Below, one piece after another: positions 56,160 through 64,000 of a stretch of DNA of 64,000 bases. The number at the start of each line of letters is the position of its first letter. Within the stretch, counting starts at the first letter, position 1. This DNA comes from CBDDKZ01 sp965230415 (GTDB taxonomy: Bacteria > Bacteroidota > Bacteroidia > Cytophagales > JAAEPT01). Location: the NCBI GenBank assembly GCA_965230415.1, contig CBDDKZ010000005.1:1612001-1676000 (forward strand), given 5' to 3'. Under the pieces are notes generated by a model that saw only the letters and a list, made by a program, of their open reading frames with translations, had not been told where the DNA came from and made no database searches. The position numbers were made by a program, and so were the translations under genes.

Positions 56160-56773
56160 TGCGTTTCTTCTTCAATAGCATTTCTATTCTATTTCACCCA
56201 TTGCTTTTAACATCGTACCTGCTAGCTATACTGATGTATTATTTTCCGGTACTGATACCTATTGAGAATCTGCAACGACTCTACATATTGGGATTTATTC
56301 TTTTTACCACTGGTATTATACCTGCTGCAACAGTTATGGTAATGTACCGACAAAAAATGATTACAAGTCTGGCCATATTCGAGCGTGAAGAACGTACATT
56401 CCCAATGGTCGTTACCACCTTCATTTATGGTGTAATCAGTTACATGCTTATCTCAAAAGGCTCGCTCTTCCTTTTCATAGGCTTACTGGTTTTGCTTATT
56501 ACCGGAACAATGACTGCTGTTACCTTACTTTCCAGATTTGTAAAAATGAGCATACATGCCGTAGGTTTGGGGGGTGTTCTCGGAATACTGTTCCGTATCA
56601 ATTTTTATTACCACAGCGACATAATTATTTACCTATTATTAGGTACATTAATTATCGCCGGTTTGCTTGGAACAGCGCGCTTGTACCTTCAAAAACATAA
56701 ACCGAGAGAGGTCTATTATGGCTATATTGTAGGTTTCGTAATTTGTGCGCTAATATTCCCTATTATAATTTAG
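56156..56773 (+). CDS. PAP2-like membrane protein with degenerate signature
   Basis: 205 residues with about six hydrophobic helices. Three spaced motifs echo PAP2 phosphatases: EREERTFP (in place of KxxxxxxRP), SIHAVGLGG (in place of SGH) and ARLYLQKHKPREV (R-x5-H, as in SRxxxxxH). If the fold is PAP2, some catalytic residues differ, so it may bind but not cleave lipid phosphates. Co-translated with rpoN (ATGA overlap), an uncommon pairing that could be incidental. Confidence 0.65.
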   Translation: MMRFFFNSISILFHPLLLTSYLLAILMYYFPVLIPIENLQRLYILGFILFTTGIIPAATVMVMYRQKMITSLAIFEREERTFPMVVTTFIYGVISYMLISKGSLFLFIGLLVLLITGTMTAVTLLSRFVKMSIHAVGLGGVLGILFRINFYYHSDIIIYLLLGTLIIAGLLGTARLYLQKHKPREVYYGYIVGFVICALIFPIII

Positions 56774-58054
56774 CTACTTATTCCAATGAGCTAATGCGAT
56801 TCCCTCATCTATCACTTGTTCCATTTTGACTACTGCTTCCCTTTTTTCCAATTCAAACACGTTGTGTAAAATAAGTGCCCCCTGGTAAATTATTTGCTGA
56901 CGCGCATAATTCTTAATTCCCTGAAGTGCTTCTATTCCCTCTTCGAGCACTTCGCAAGCATTTATTTTTTCGTATTTTTTGGCACTAACTAGATCAATTT
57001 CAAAATCGGAAGCCTCTGCCTGTTTCTCTTGTATTGATGAACCATTCCAATACATATACGGTGTCGTGCGACTTAATGCGGGCATTGTTGTTGCTTCCGC
57101 TCCTTTCAAATGTATGACCTGATGAACGCTATCAAGTTCGGTCAGTAATTCAACCACTTCATCTTTGTAATGTGCGTGTGTGTAGGAGGTAACAATAATA
57201 TTCTGTTCTGCCACGAGCGGCTGTAACAATTTCTCAAATGTGGCTAAAAAGGGTCTTTTAACCATCTCTTTGCGCATCTTTTTTAAGTCGTGCAAGGAGC
57301 TATTGGCTACTGATTGATCTACATAAGCCCAGCCAATAGATTTATCCTCCAAACGTTTGCGGGCTTCTAAGAGAGAGCCGTCCGTTATTTTTCCTGCTTC
57401 TGCGAGCAATTGGTGTTGAGTTAGACCCTGTTTAGGCGCAACAGTATCCAAGCCATGAATTACGGACGGATAGCCCGCCGCAGCCAGGCAAACCGCAGTA
57501 AATAGCGTATATGGCGCAAGTCTGACACAACCATCATAACTGTCGCATAAATCTATTAGGACAGGCACATGTACCACTTGTTTATTGGCACGTGCACTCA
57601 TTTCTTTAAAAAATACGCGATTTTCTTCACGCGTTTCTCTTTTCAGACGTTGAGCTTCCAAAAAAGCTCCTTTCAGGTATTCGGGTTCTTCCGAATTGAA
57701 AAAAGCGGACATAGCCTCCGCACTTTCCTTCGCATTTAAATGATAATGCGCAATACATTTATTGATGTAATACTGAAATGTTTTGGGTACTGCTTTTGCA
57801 AAAAAAGGATGTAATTGCTGCGGAAGAAGTGAGTTATAATCTTCGGCTAACCGGTCTATCAACGCTTTTTCGTGCGGGTTTGGCGCTAAGGTCAGTAGCG
57901 CAGTCAATAACGTTGCTTTGGTAGTAATACTTACTTCTTCACTTAACCAAAGCTGTTCTATTCGTTCAATTGCTTCGGGTTTCAGGCTTTTACTTCCCTG
58001 TGGCCCAATCCCTTTCTTTTTAAGAATGCCTTCTAATTCTAGCTGAGAATCCAT
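56774..58054 (-). CDS. Glycosyltransferase family 3 protein, TrpD2/YbiB-like
   Basis: About 426 residues from the ATG at 58054 (MDSQLELEGILKKKGIG); the longer frame to 58129 overlaps the divergent kinase gene and is rejected. It has the TrpD-like fold: helical N-terminal domain, then VHVPVLIDLCDSYDGC, PYTLFTAVCLAAAGYPSVIHG and GLDTVAPKQGLTQHQLLAE. Family members include anthranilate phosphoribosyltransferase and DNA-binding YbiB. The classic PRPP loop (GTGGD) of TrpD is replaced by DSYDG, so YbiB/TrpD2-like function is more likely than tryptophan synthesis. No trp genes adjoin. Confidence 0.78.
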   Translation of the reverse strand: MDSQLELEGILKKKGIGPQGSKSLKPEAIERIEQLWLSEEVSITTKATLLTALLTLAPNPHEKALIDRLAEDYNSLLPQQLHPFFAKAVPKTFQYYINKCIAHYHLNAKESAEAMSAFFNSEEPEYLKGAFLEAQRLKRETREENRVFFKEMSARANKQVVHVPVLIDLCDSYDGCVRLAPYTLFTAVCLAAAGYPSVIHGLDTVAPKQGLTQHQLLAEAGKITDGSLLEARKRLEDKSIGWAYVDQSVANSSLHDLKKMRKEMVKRPFLATFEKLLQPLVAEQNIIVTSYTHAHYKDEVVELLTELDSVHQVIHLKGAEATTMPALSRTTPYMYWNGSSIQEKQAEASDFEIDLVSAKKYEKINACEVLEEGIEALQGIKNYARQQIIYQGALILHNVFELEKREAVVKMEQVIDEGIALAHWNK

Positions 58055-58117
58055 AATATTGCTAAAATAAGCATTATTACAGGAAATAGTGCATAGGAAC
58101 AAAGCAGTATTCAATTT

Positions 58118-59965
58118 ATGCTTAAACAACGCAGCGTTTACAAAAATTCGATCTCAGACAGGCAAACATTCTGGTACTTTAACGTAATGTATGCTACAGC
58201 ACTGGCAGTTACCGCTGCAATTGCGATATTCATACAGGCCTATAACCAGTCACAATTGAGTAATCAGCTTGACGATGCCCGGGTGGTTAATATTGCAGGC
58301 CGGCAGCGTATGTTAAGTCAAAAGTCGGCGAAACTAATTCATCGGATCGCCAATGAACCACATACATTTGATAAATTAAATAAGGAGCTTCAGGAGACCC
58401 TTGCACAATGGCAGCATAATCATTATGCACTTACCAAAGGTAGCGATTCACTGGGCATACCATCCAATGAAAGTGAAATTATAAGACGCATGTATGATGT
58501 GATTGAGGAGCCTTTTCTCAGACTGACAAGAACCATGGATCAGGTGGTTGTAGAGGTTCAAAAAAGCCGTATCGACTCGGCCTTAATCGATCGTTACCTG
58601 ATATCGATTGATGACAATGAACCATTTTACTTAAAAGGTATGGAAGCCATCGTTCTTCAGTTTGAAGAAGAATCCAGAGAAAAAGTGGCTTACATGAAAC
58701 AAGTTGAATTGCTGGGGCTTATGCTCACTTTGGTCACATTACTTTTAGAGGTACTCATTATTTTCTATCCTACCGCCAAACGTATCAAGCGAATAATTTC
58801 CAACTTAATAACCTCCGAAAAACATGCACAGGAAATATCTATAAAATTGACCGAACTCAACACCTCACTGGAACGGTCCAACAAACAGGTAAAGGATATA
58901 AACTTTGCGCTTAACGAAGCGACTATACTGATACATACCAATGAAAATGGTATCATCACCTATGCTAATGACAAATATTGTCACATTACCAAATATAAAA
59001 GTGATGAGCTGATCGGTAAAAGAATATTCGAAAACCGTTTGTCTGAGGAAGAAAGCATTGTTTATGAACATATGAAAGACCCCATTAACAGAAATCTTGT
59101 CTGGCAAGGGGAGATCTATGATCATGCAAAAGACGGAACTTACTTCTGGTTAGATGCCACGCTCATTCCCATTATTTCCAAAGAGGGTGAGCTTTATCAG
59201 TACATTTTCATTTGCTCCAACATTACAAAACGTAAAGAAACGCAGGAACAATTGGAACGTATAAATGAAGAAAAGCTGGAGGAACAGAAAAACGAGCAAA
59301 AAAATACCTCCTATGCTATTATCACGGGTCAGGAGAAAGAGCGAAAACGTATGTCACAAGAGATTCATGATGGAGTCGGACAAATGTTAACCGGGCTCAA
59401 GTTTGCCGTGGAATCGCTTGAGGTAGAAGACAACCGGCAGAAAGAAAAGGTAGTTGGCATACGTGATCAATTACATCTCACCATTAAAGAAGTGCGACGT
59501 ATTTCGTCAGATTTATTGCCAAGCGTTTTGAATGACTTTGGACTGAAGGCAGGAATAAAAGATCTCGTAAAACATACGTCCACCGGTAACAAGATAGATG
59601 TTCAATTTTATACCGATAAAGAAGAAGAGATAGAAATAGATAAACACGTGGAGACAAGTTTGTATCGTATCACACAGGAAGCAATAAATAATTCCCTCAA
59701 ATATTCGGAAGCAACGGAAATAAGGATTAAATTAACAAGTGACATTGAGTTTCTCAACCTACATATAGAAGATAATGGTAAGGGCTTCGACCTCGAAGAA
59801 GCAATGGAAAAGAGTAAGAGTAAATCGTCGGGTAACGGATTGGCAAATATGAAAGAACGCACAGAACTTATCAATGGCAAGTTTGTTATTCATTCACAAC
59901 ATGAAGAAGGCACTCAGGTTTATGTCGAAGTACCATTAGAACAAGATTTAGATGGAGAAGATTAG
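58118..59965 (+). CDS. NarX-like sensor histidine kinase with PAS domain
   Basis: A 615-residue membrane kinase. TM1 at ~22-42, then a periplasmic PilJ/NarX-type four-helix domain with the signature NIAGRQRMLSQKSAKLIHRI (58-77), TM2 at ~196-216, a linker, a PAS domain at ~265-385 (SNITKRKETQEQLERI ends it). HisKA_3 at ~405-470 has KRMSQEIHDGVGQMLTG with His417. HATPase (QEAINNSLKYSEA; DNGKGFDLEEA; SGNGLANMKERTEL). The response regulator follows with a 14-bp overlap. The NarX-like sensor hints at a small anion or oxidation cue but no ligand can be fixed. Confidence 0.93.
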   Translation: MLKQRSVYKNSISDRQTFWYFNVMYATALAVTAAIAIFIQAYNQSQLSNQLDDARVVNIAGRQRMLSQKSAKLIHRIANEPHTFDKLNKELQETLAQWQHNHYALTKGSDSLGIPSNESEIIRRMYDVIEEPFLRLTRTMDQVVVEVQKSRIDSALIDRYLISIDDNEPFYLKGMEAIVLQFEEESREKVAYMKQVELLGLMLTLVTLLLEVLIIFYPTAKRIKRIISNLITSEKHAQEISIKLTELNTSLERSNKQVKDINFALNEATILIHTNENGIITYANDKYCHITKYKSDELIGKRIFENRLSEEESIVYEHMKDPINRNLVWQGEIYDHAKDGTYFWLDATLIPIISKEGELYQYIFICSNITKRKETQEQLERINEEKLEEQKNEQKNTSYAIITGQEKERKRMSQEIHDGVGQMLTGLKFAVESLEVEDNRQKEKVVGIRDQLHLTIKEVRRISSDLLPSVLNDFGLKAGIKDLVKHTSTGNKIDVQFYTDKEEEIEIDKHVETSLYRITQEAINNSLKYSEATEIRIKLTSDIEFLNLHIEDNGKGFDLEEAMEKSKSKSSGNGLANMKERTELINGKFVIHSQHEEGTQVYVEVPLEQDLDGED

Positions 59966-60611
59966 AATTGTATTAGCAGATGATCACGAAATCATCAGAA
60001 ATGGTATAAAACAGCTATTCGAAAGTGAAGAATACGTTGAAATTGTAGCTGAGGCCTCCAACGGACGTGAAGCTATTGAAATGGTCAATAAACACGCTCC
60101 CGATATTCTGGTTATGGATATAAGCATGCCCGAAATGACTGGAATCGAAGCGGTTGATGAACTTAAAAAAAGCAATACCAATACCAAAGTGCTCATTCTT
60201 TCTATGTTTGATAAGGATGAATATGTTTTGAAAGCTGTAGAACTTGGCGCATATGGCTATTTACTCAAAGATACCGGCAAAGAAGGCTTTATTAAAGCAC
60301 TCCGCATGATCATGAACGGAGAAAAGTACTTTAGCAGCGAAATTTCCAATATCATTGTCAATCAGTACCTTAACAATATGAATACCACGTCGAGCGGTAG
60401 TGGTAAAATGAAGACCGATCTTACGAAACGCGAAAACGACATTCTATGCTTAGTTGTAAAAGGTTATAATAACCGTAAAATAGCAGAAGAATTTGGCATT
60501 AGCGTTCGAACAATAGAAACGCACCGGCTTAATATTATGAAAAAACTGAAAGTTAATAATGCTGCAGAGCTGGTACGCGTCGCTATAGAAAATAAGCTGG
60601 TAGATATTTAA
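59952..60611 (+). CDS. NarL/FixJ-family response regulator
   Basis: A 219-residue regulator. Receiver: acidic pair DD (10-11), phospho-acceptor Asp56 (LVMDISMPEMTG), Lys at GYLLKDTGKEG. The LuxR-type HTH is at about 154-215 (LTKRENDILCLVVKGYNNRK, then GISVRTIETHRLNI). It overlaps the kinase gene by 14 bp, making a clear cognate pair. Target genes are not evident. A terminator follows 35 bp later. Confidence 0.96.
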   Translation: MEKIRIVLADDHEIIRNGIKQLFESEEYVEIVAEASNGREAIEMVNKHAPDILVMDISMPEMTGIEAVDELKKSNTNTKVLILSMFDKDEYVLKAVELGAYGYLLKDTGKEGFIKALRMIMNGEKYFSSEISNIIVNQYLNNMNTTSSGSGKMKTDLTKRENDILCLVVKGYNNRKIAEEFGISVRTIETHRLNIMKKLKVNNAAELVRVAIENKLVDI

Positions 60612-60645
60612 ACTTTATAGGTTTAAATTTCTTATAAAATAAAAA

Positions 60646-60687
60646 ACCCAGAGATAAAAAACGGGCGTTTTTTATTAATCCCTGGGT
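60646..60687 (+). terminator. Nested terminator after the response regulator
   Basis: Outer arms ACCCAG/CTGGGT (60646-60651, 60682-60687) enclose an inner stem AAAAAACG/CGTTTTTT (60656-60673). A TATTTT tract follows. Confidence 0.75.
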
Positions 60688-60803
60688 ATTTTCAACCAGC
60701 TATGTAATTCGAATATATCAGTATTAACCTTAGTTGTAAACTTTTTTAGATAAACAGGCATCTTTTTTAGACTAATGACGGGAGACCTCTTTAATAAAAT
60801 TAC

Positions 60804-60823
60804 ATAGCACCTAATTGTGCTAT
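60804..60823. terminator. Second hairpin, possibly bidirectional
   Basis: ATAGCAC pairs with GTGCTAT around CTAATT, followed by TTTATC on the plus strand. It lies in the 331-bp gap between the response regulator and the spermidine synthase-like gene and may terminate the latter. Nothing else definite is seen in 60612-60942. Confidence 0.5.
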
Positions 60824-60942
60824 TTTATCTCAAAAAATTACCGTGAAAATTAAGGTGAATTACTTCATTAACAGAGCTTTTCAAGAATCTACTGTTTTAA
60901 ATTCGACTAAGTTAAGGTTTTGCTTTGCCGGGTACATTTAGA

Positions 60943-62493
60943 TTAGTACACCTTCCAATTACCGTCCAGATAGTAGCGGTATAAAACAGGGTTGGAGAGG
61001 GTATTTATTTCTTCATCGTGTGAGGGAAGATAATCCTGGCCAAAGGAGGTTAGCAGCATCATCGCTTCATTATTGATCCATCTGGTTGTAATATCGTCAA
61101 ATTTTAAAGACTGCAGTTTACTTTTTAACTGCTCTCTGCTCGCATTTTTGCAAGCAATGTTCCACCCCCATTCGCCAAGGCTTAATACATGATGGTGCAT
61201 AGGAACTACAGCGAAATTAGCAGATTCCATTGTTTTAGTGATACAATTAAAAGCACGGGTTGCGAAATAAGGGCTTCCCGATTGGGTGATTATGTATCCG
61301 TTTGGTCTCAAATGTTGATAACACAGCTGATAAAATTCTTTTGTATACAGCTTGTTGATGTCCACATTTCTGGGGTCGGGTAAATCAATGATGATCACAT
61401 CATAGAAATTATCAGATTTGCGTAACCAGGTAAGTCCGTCACTATTTTGAATGTTTACTCTGGGGTCATTTAAAGCGCCTTCATTCCACGATAAGAAGGC
61501 CTCGTGATGTTTGCCCAAATTGGTAACGACAGAGTCGAGATCTATTAAGGTTAATGATTGTACCCCTTTGTGCTTAAATACGTCCCGGGCCACACAACCA
61601 TCTCCGCCCCCCATTACAAGCACATCTTTGCGATCGCGAGCGAGTTTCATAATTGGGTGCACCAAAGGTTCGTGGTAATGCCATTCATCAAAGGTCGACA
61701 ATTGTTGATGATTATTGAGGTAAAGCCAATAATGATTCTTCCATTGTGTAAGTACAATATGCTGGTATTTGCTTTGCTTTTCGTAGACAATACGGTCGGT
61801 ATAGCTTGCCTGATGCCCCCACATGGTTATAGGCTCGGCAAAATACAGCGCTACCAGAATAAAAACAGCGGTAAAGCCCAGGTAGCTTTTTAATATTAAG
61901 GCATGTTTTTTAGCTACTAATGAGCGTAAAAACCAATACAACAATACAGCCACGCTCAAATTAACCGCGCCGAAGATAAAAGGTGTATAAGTGAGGCCTA
62001 TAAATGGCACACAAACAAAAGCGAAAAGCAGGCCTCCGACCAGGCTTCCAACATAGTCGAGTGTAAGTACTGCCGAAATGTTTTCACGCAGTTCCTGGTA
62101 GGCTTCGTTGATACGGGTCACCAAAGGGATTTCCATTCCGATGAGCAGGCCTGTCAATACACATTGGGCATAAATTATGATTCCCTGATAGGCAAAATGT
62201 TTGGATGCGGCATACACCAGCATTGAAGCCAATGAAACCACAATAGACAGTGAAAATTCGATGTAAATAAAGGTCTCGAGAAGATGTTTGTTAAACACAC
62301 GGCTTATTCGGCTTCCTACCCCCATGGAAAACAGCATAATGGATATAATCAAGGCCCATTGCGTAACCGAATCTCCTAAAAAGTAGTTTGCCATAGTGGC
62401 CAGCACATATTCAGCAACAATACCTGATAGGCCTGTGGCCAGTATGGCAAACTTTAATATATTTGAATGCAGTAAATTTCCTGTTCTCTTCAA
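60943..62493 (-). CDS. Membrane-fused spermidine synthase-like protein
   Basis: A 516-residue protein. The N-terminal half has about seven hydrophobic helices (ILKFAILATGLSGIVAEYVL; SVTQWALIISIMLFSMGVGS). The C-terminal half is an aminopropyltransferase-like Rossmann domain: HYWLYLNNHQQLSTFDEWHY, VLVMGGGDGCVARDVFKH, LTLIDLDSVV, DVIIIDLPDP (the catalytic Asp in family) and ITQSGSPYFA. Such fusions occur in Bacteroidota with DUF4178 and lipoprotein genes, as here, and are thought to move aminopropyl groups in a membrane-linked polyamine process. The substrate is unresolved. Confidence 0.88.
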   Translation of the reverse strand: MKRTGNLLHSNILKFAILATGLSGIVAEYVLATMANYFLGDSVTQWALIISIMLFSMGVGSRISRVFNKHLLETFIYIEFSLSIVVSLASMLVYAASKHFAYQGIIIYAQCVLTGLLIGMEIPLVTRINEAYQELRENISAVLTLDYVGSLVGGLLFAFVCVPFIGLTYTPFIFGAVNLSVAVLLYWFLRSLVAKKHALILKSYLGFTAVFILVALYFAEPITMWGHQASYTDRIVYEKQSKYQHIVLTQWKNHYWLYLNNHQQLSTFDEWHYHEPLVHPIMKLARDRKDVLVMGGGDGCVARDVFKHKGVQSLTLIDLDSVVTNLGKHHEAFLSWNEGALNDPRVNIQNSDGLTWLRKSDNFYDVIIIDLPDPRNVDINKLYTKEFYQLCYQHLRPNGYIITQSGSPYFATRAFNCITKTMESANFAVVPMHHHVLSLGEWGWNIACKNASREQLKSKLQSLKFDDITTRWINNEAMMLLTSFGQDYLPSHDEEINTLSNPVLYRYYLDGNWKVY

Positions 62494-62511
62494 CCCAGCA
62501 CACCTTTTGTG

Positions 62512-63339
62512 TTATTTACCATAACTGCTTCCGCTTGAACGGTAGCTTCCTCCGCTTCTGGAAGTAGAAGAACTGGTTTTACTGGAGCTTTTTCCATAAG
62601 AGCTACCTCTATAATTTGTGTTACGTCGCGATGAGCTTTTTGTCCAGGCTGTGCTATTTGCTTTGCGCTGGAAAAAGTTGGGATTCGATTTTCTAACTGC
62701 GCTACTTCTCGAACCGTAGGTAGGACTTGAACCCGTACCACCGTAATACGACTGGCCACGCACATAATAACTTCGATATGTTGAATAGTGAGAATAATAG
62801 ATTGGAGGATAGAATGCCATTCTAAACATACTGCTCATAAATGCATACCTTCCATACCAGGCCCAAAACGACTGGCCCGAACTATTCGTTTGCCAATGTC
62901 CATAACGCGGATTACCCACATAATTGCTGTATCCAGGAGGTGAAGCCACTTTCTTTACTTTGCCGTCCTCTGTTTTGGAGGCAATTTCCATCCCCATATT
63001 ATCTTCATTTTCCCAAAAATATTGCTCATCAACCTCTTTCCAATCGGTAGAATCGATTGTCGGAACAGTATCTTGCTCCTTCACAATAGCATATTTATGA
63101 TAATAGCGGTTATCGCCATCCATGTCTTCGACATTCATATCATAAAGGATGATGGAAAAAGATTTTTCCATTGTATTGTCTCTTATTATGTCATCGACCG
63201 GATTTTTTACAAATCGCTTTTTACTTTGGTTTGAGCTGCTATTGTAGCTATCATAACTGTTAGAGCTACCGCCACAAGCGTACATAAAAACGATCGCTCC
63301 TAATAATAAAAGTGTATTAATTTTTCTCATGGTTAACAT
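62512..63339 (-). CDS. Lipoprotein with Ser/Tyr/Arg-rich low-complexity tail
   Basis: A 275-residue lipoprotein with lipobox MYAC (YACGGSS). The middle region (~40-180) is soluble with many aromatic/acidic residues. The C-terminal ~90 residues are low-complexity (SYYGGTGSSPTYGSRSSAV, ending in Ser/Gly/Lys/Tyr-rich repeats) and very basic. A TAATG junction couples it to the DUF4178 gene. It is probably in the outer membrane or periplasm. The position between DUF4178 and the spermidine synthase-like gene matches a lipoprotein that I recall from such clusters (DUF4247-like), but no domain is verified. Confidence 0.7.
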   Translation of the reverse strand: MLTMRKINTLLLLGAIVFMYACGGSSNSYDSYNSSSNQSKKRFVKNPVDDIIRDNTMEKSFSIILYDMNVEDMDGDNRYYHKYAIVKEQDTVPTIDSTDWKEVDEQYFWENEDNMGMEIASKTEDGKVKKVASPPGYSNYVGNPRYGHWQTNSSGQSFWAWYGRYAFMSSMFRMAFYPPIYYSHYSTYRSYYVRGQSYYGGTGSSPTYGSRSSAVRKSNPNFFQRKANSTAWTKSSSRRNTNYRGSSYGKSSSKTSSSTSRSGGSYRSSGSSYGK

Positions 63340-63884
63340 TAGTTGCTTCCTGGTATTATGTTGGAAAATTCGAATTCCTGAGCAGGTTTTCCAACATACG
63401 CTTCAAATTCTCTTTCCCCCCATCGCTGAATGGTTATGGTTTCTGTCTCATCTTCATCGGTAAATTCCCAATTAATAAACTGAGACCATTCATCTTCTCC
63501 ATCTTCACAAACTTCACCCGGACTTTCGGAATCATAATAAAAGGTCTTATCGTTATACTGAAACCGTTTCATTGGTTCCTCATGTTCAATGATATGATCA
63601 ACGAGCAAATCGTTTATTTGAAAAATTTTGGCTTTTTTGGATACGTTTATTTCCAGTTCATCATCATCATCAATATGGACATAAATCTTTTCCTTTCCAT
63701 TGTCCAATTGATATTCTTGCGTGAAAAAGTTATTTCCCCAATCATAGCGATAAACGTGGCGTACTTGCCAGGATTCCAGTTCATAGTCAATAAAATCATT
63801 GACTTTGAGGTCACGGATTGTCATATCCAAAGCACTGCGGCCTTCTTCCTCTTTATCTTTCTTTCCAAATAGTTTTCCAAACAT
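63339..63884 (-). CDS. DUF4178-like protein
   Basis: A 181-residue soluble beta-rich protein. It has repeated short strands with patterns LKVNDFIDYELESWQVRHVY and GNNFFTQEYQLDNGKEKIYV, the DUF4178 style (V-G-D-x-V-x-Y-x-G-x-x-Y-x-V). The start MFGKLFGKKDKEEEG is a basic/acidic leader. It is first in a three-gene run with the lipoprotein and the spermidine synthase-like gene, all on the minus strand. Function unknown; the cluster suggests polyamine-related surface or stress biology. Confidence 0.75.
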   Translation of the reverse strand: MFGKLFGKKDKEEEGRSALDMTIRDLKVNDFIDYELESWQVRHVYRYDWGNNFFTQEYQLDNGKEKIYVHIDDDDELEINVSKKAKIFQINDLLVDHIIEHEEPMKRFQYNDKTFYYDSESPGEVCEDGEDEWSQFINWEFTDEDETETITIQRWGEREFEAYVGKPAQEFEFSNIIPGSN

Positions 63885-64000
63885 AACGTCGAAAGTTTGT
63901 GCGTATCAATTTAGTTTAATAACGCGAGTTAAACAAGATTACATTTTGCAAATATGTATAACAAAAATCATGCCTCCTGGCAATAGATTCATAATGTATA

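Noticed and set aside
1..64000. tRNA, rRNA, transposase, integrase or att sites
   Set aside because: None could be recognised; no cloverleaf-like sequence or DDE/tyrosine recombinase motif was seen.

Overview
The window looks like chromosomal DNA of a free-living member of the Bacteroidota (Flavobacteriales/Cytophagales type). The signs are AT-rich coding, TAnnTTTG-like promoter elements, type IX secretion (T9SS) sorting domains, a PorP/SprF protein, an OmpA/TPR/PD40 protein, and ECF sigma/beta-barrel and NarL-type two-component pairs. No tRNA, rRNA, CRISPR array or transposase gene was seen.

Left part (1-7.4 kb): the 5' part of a WD40-like secreted protein gene (TTG start), a 2-TM RCK potassium channel with a small partner gene, a small gene that reads as frameshifted (2116-2381), a PAS histidine kinase paired with a REC-HK-REC hybrid kinase, and purK-purE. 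Upstream of purK lie four 11-bp palindromes spaced exactly 21 bp apart.

Central island (7.4-30.5 kb, all minus strand): read from 30.5 kb downward, the order is sigma-54 activator, HPt protein, membrane-anchored receiver, NHL/CHU_C secreted protein, PorP/SprF, TPR-PD40-OmpA protein, second membrane-anchored receiver, OPX lipoprotein, Wzc-like co-polymerase/BY-kinase, Wzx flippase, GT4, Wzy-like polymerase, a three-domain kinase/nucleotidyltransferase/P-loop fusion, a hexapeptide acyltransferase, three more glycosyltransferases and a WecA-like initiating transferase. Most junctions overlap (ATGA/TGATG). This is a Wzy-type exopolysaccharide locus joined to a T9SS surface-protein cassette and a phosphorelay. 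rpoN itself is at 54.7 kb. A divergent 2156-residue FG-GAP/ASPIC-UnbV secreted protein follows.

Right part (37-64 kb): an SRPBCC protein, an RluD-like pseudouridine synthase, an AraC regulator, an esterase, a two-gene ATPase/RloB module resembling AbiL-type phage defence with a strong operator-like palindrome at its promoter, and a tyrosine/homogentisate degradation cluster (hmgA, hppD, fahA, a flavin reductase-like gene and an amino-acid dehydrogenase). A 1.55-kb gene-poor stretch holds coding relics, a structured interspersed element and a candidate ~170-nt RNA with its own promoter and terminator. Then come an ECF sigma factor with a TM/beta-barrel partner, asnS, rpoN with a membrane protein, a TrpD2-like phosphoribosyltransferase, a NarX/NarL-like pair, and a DUF4178/lipoprotein/membrane spermidine synthase cluster.

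The best candidates for something undescribed are the receiver-TM proteins bracketing the T9SS cassette in the polysaccharide operon, the 910-codon three-domain fusion, the 21-bp phased palindromes and the candidate RNA at 50.5-50.7 kb.
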